Positions 21,242 through 21,258 of a stretch of 21,258 nt of DNA are shown piece after piece. The stretch comes from Euryarchaeota archaeon UBA256 (lineage in GTDB: Archaea; Thermoplasmatota; Poseidoniia; Poseidoniales; Poseidoniaceae). Under the pieces are notes generated by a model. The model did no database searches. It had not been told where the DNA came from and saw nothing but the letters and a program-made list of their open reading frames with translations. A program made the translations under genes and the position numbers. The first letter of the stretch is position 1. Each line of letters begins with the position of its first letter. The DNA is taken from contig DACE01000012.1 in NCBI GenBank assembly GCA_002494645.1, positions 1 to 21,258 of the forward strand, written 5' to 3'.

Positions 21242-21258
21242 GAGTGCTCGTACCGGGA
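21242..21258 (+). repeat. Direct repeat copy 2, at the right edge
   Basis: It is identical to 19296-19312 and in the same orientation, 110 bases after the lipoprotein stop. The window ends on its last base, so the true right boundary of the shared sequence cannot be seen. Between the stop and the repeat (21132-21241) I see no gene; TTGGT-T-ACCAA near 21218 is a short palindrome. Confidence 0.8.

Noticed and set aside
19296..21258. CRISPR array or integron attC sites as an explanation of the repeats
   Set aside because: There are only two copies, 1.9 kb apart, with no cas genes. No paired GTTRRRY/RYYYAAC core sites or attC-type imperfect hairpin are recognisable at either copy, and no integrase is present.
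19296..21258. Insertion sequence with target-site duplication
   Set aside because: No transposase and no terminal inverted repeats just inside the two copies were found, and 17 bases is long for a target duplication.

Overview
The window looks like a marine planktonic euryarchaeon, most likely Marine Group II (Poseidoniales). The archaeal signature genes are the Rpo11/RpoL RNA polymerase subunit, the EF-1beta exchange factor preceded by its small zinc-ribbon partner, an archaeal-length TruD, an RlmE/FtsJ methyltransferase and a DUF2240-like protein. Around these sit very large secreted proteins (Kelch/CARDB protein, subtilase, coiled-coil lipoprotein) typical of that group. Several first-in-operon genes have an A/T-rich TATA-like box about 25-28 bases upstream of the start codon, as expected for leaderless archaeal mRNA. 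Several downstream genes instead carry GAGGTGA-type ribosome sites. The lineage is inferred from gene content; no rRNA is present.

Layout. (1) 1-2583: an extracytoplasmic thiol-redox group. It holds the end of an unidentified gene, a VKOR-family quinone-linked disulfide oxidoreductase, a membrane-anchored His-rich protein, a convergent 89-aa orphan, and a secreted thioredoxin-fold protein with a C-terminal membrane anchor. (2) 2687-5990: an information-processing block. The plus strand carries rlmE, an OB-fold protein, a degenerate zinc-ribbon and aEF-1beta; the convergent minus operon is rpo11-truD. (3) 6135-8711: an RND/MMPL-type exporter, convergent with the DUF2240-like gene. (4) 8713-16706: two large surface proteins transcribed divergently from a 163-bp promoter region. 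One is a 1567-aa Kelch/CARDB protein with a proline-rich cytoplasmic tail (followed by the DUF2240-like gene); the other is an 838-aa membrane-anchored subtilase with an intact catalytic set. (5) 16775-19046: a DsrE-like protein, an orphan 266-aa protein and a DUF1295-type membrane reductase. (6) 19047-21258: a compositionally different, A/T-rich segment. It contains one large lipoprotein gene (eight-heptad coiled coil, Ig-like domain, DUF3472-like domain) flanked by two exact 17-bp direct repeats, the second of which ends at the last base of the window.

The most unusual structure is the repeat-bounded lipoprotein segment. It could be a mobile or exchangeable gene cassette, or a member of a family of genes sharing an upstream element. 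No recombinase or transposase is visible, so the mechanism stays open. Other points of interest are the zinc-ribbon protein that has lost two of its four CPxC knuckles while keeping its operon position, and the clustering of several disulfide/thiol genes at the left end.
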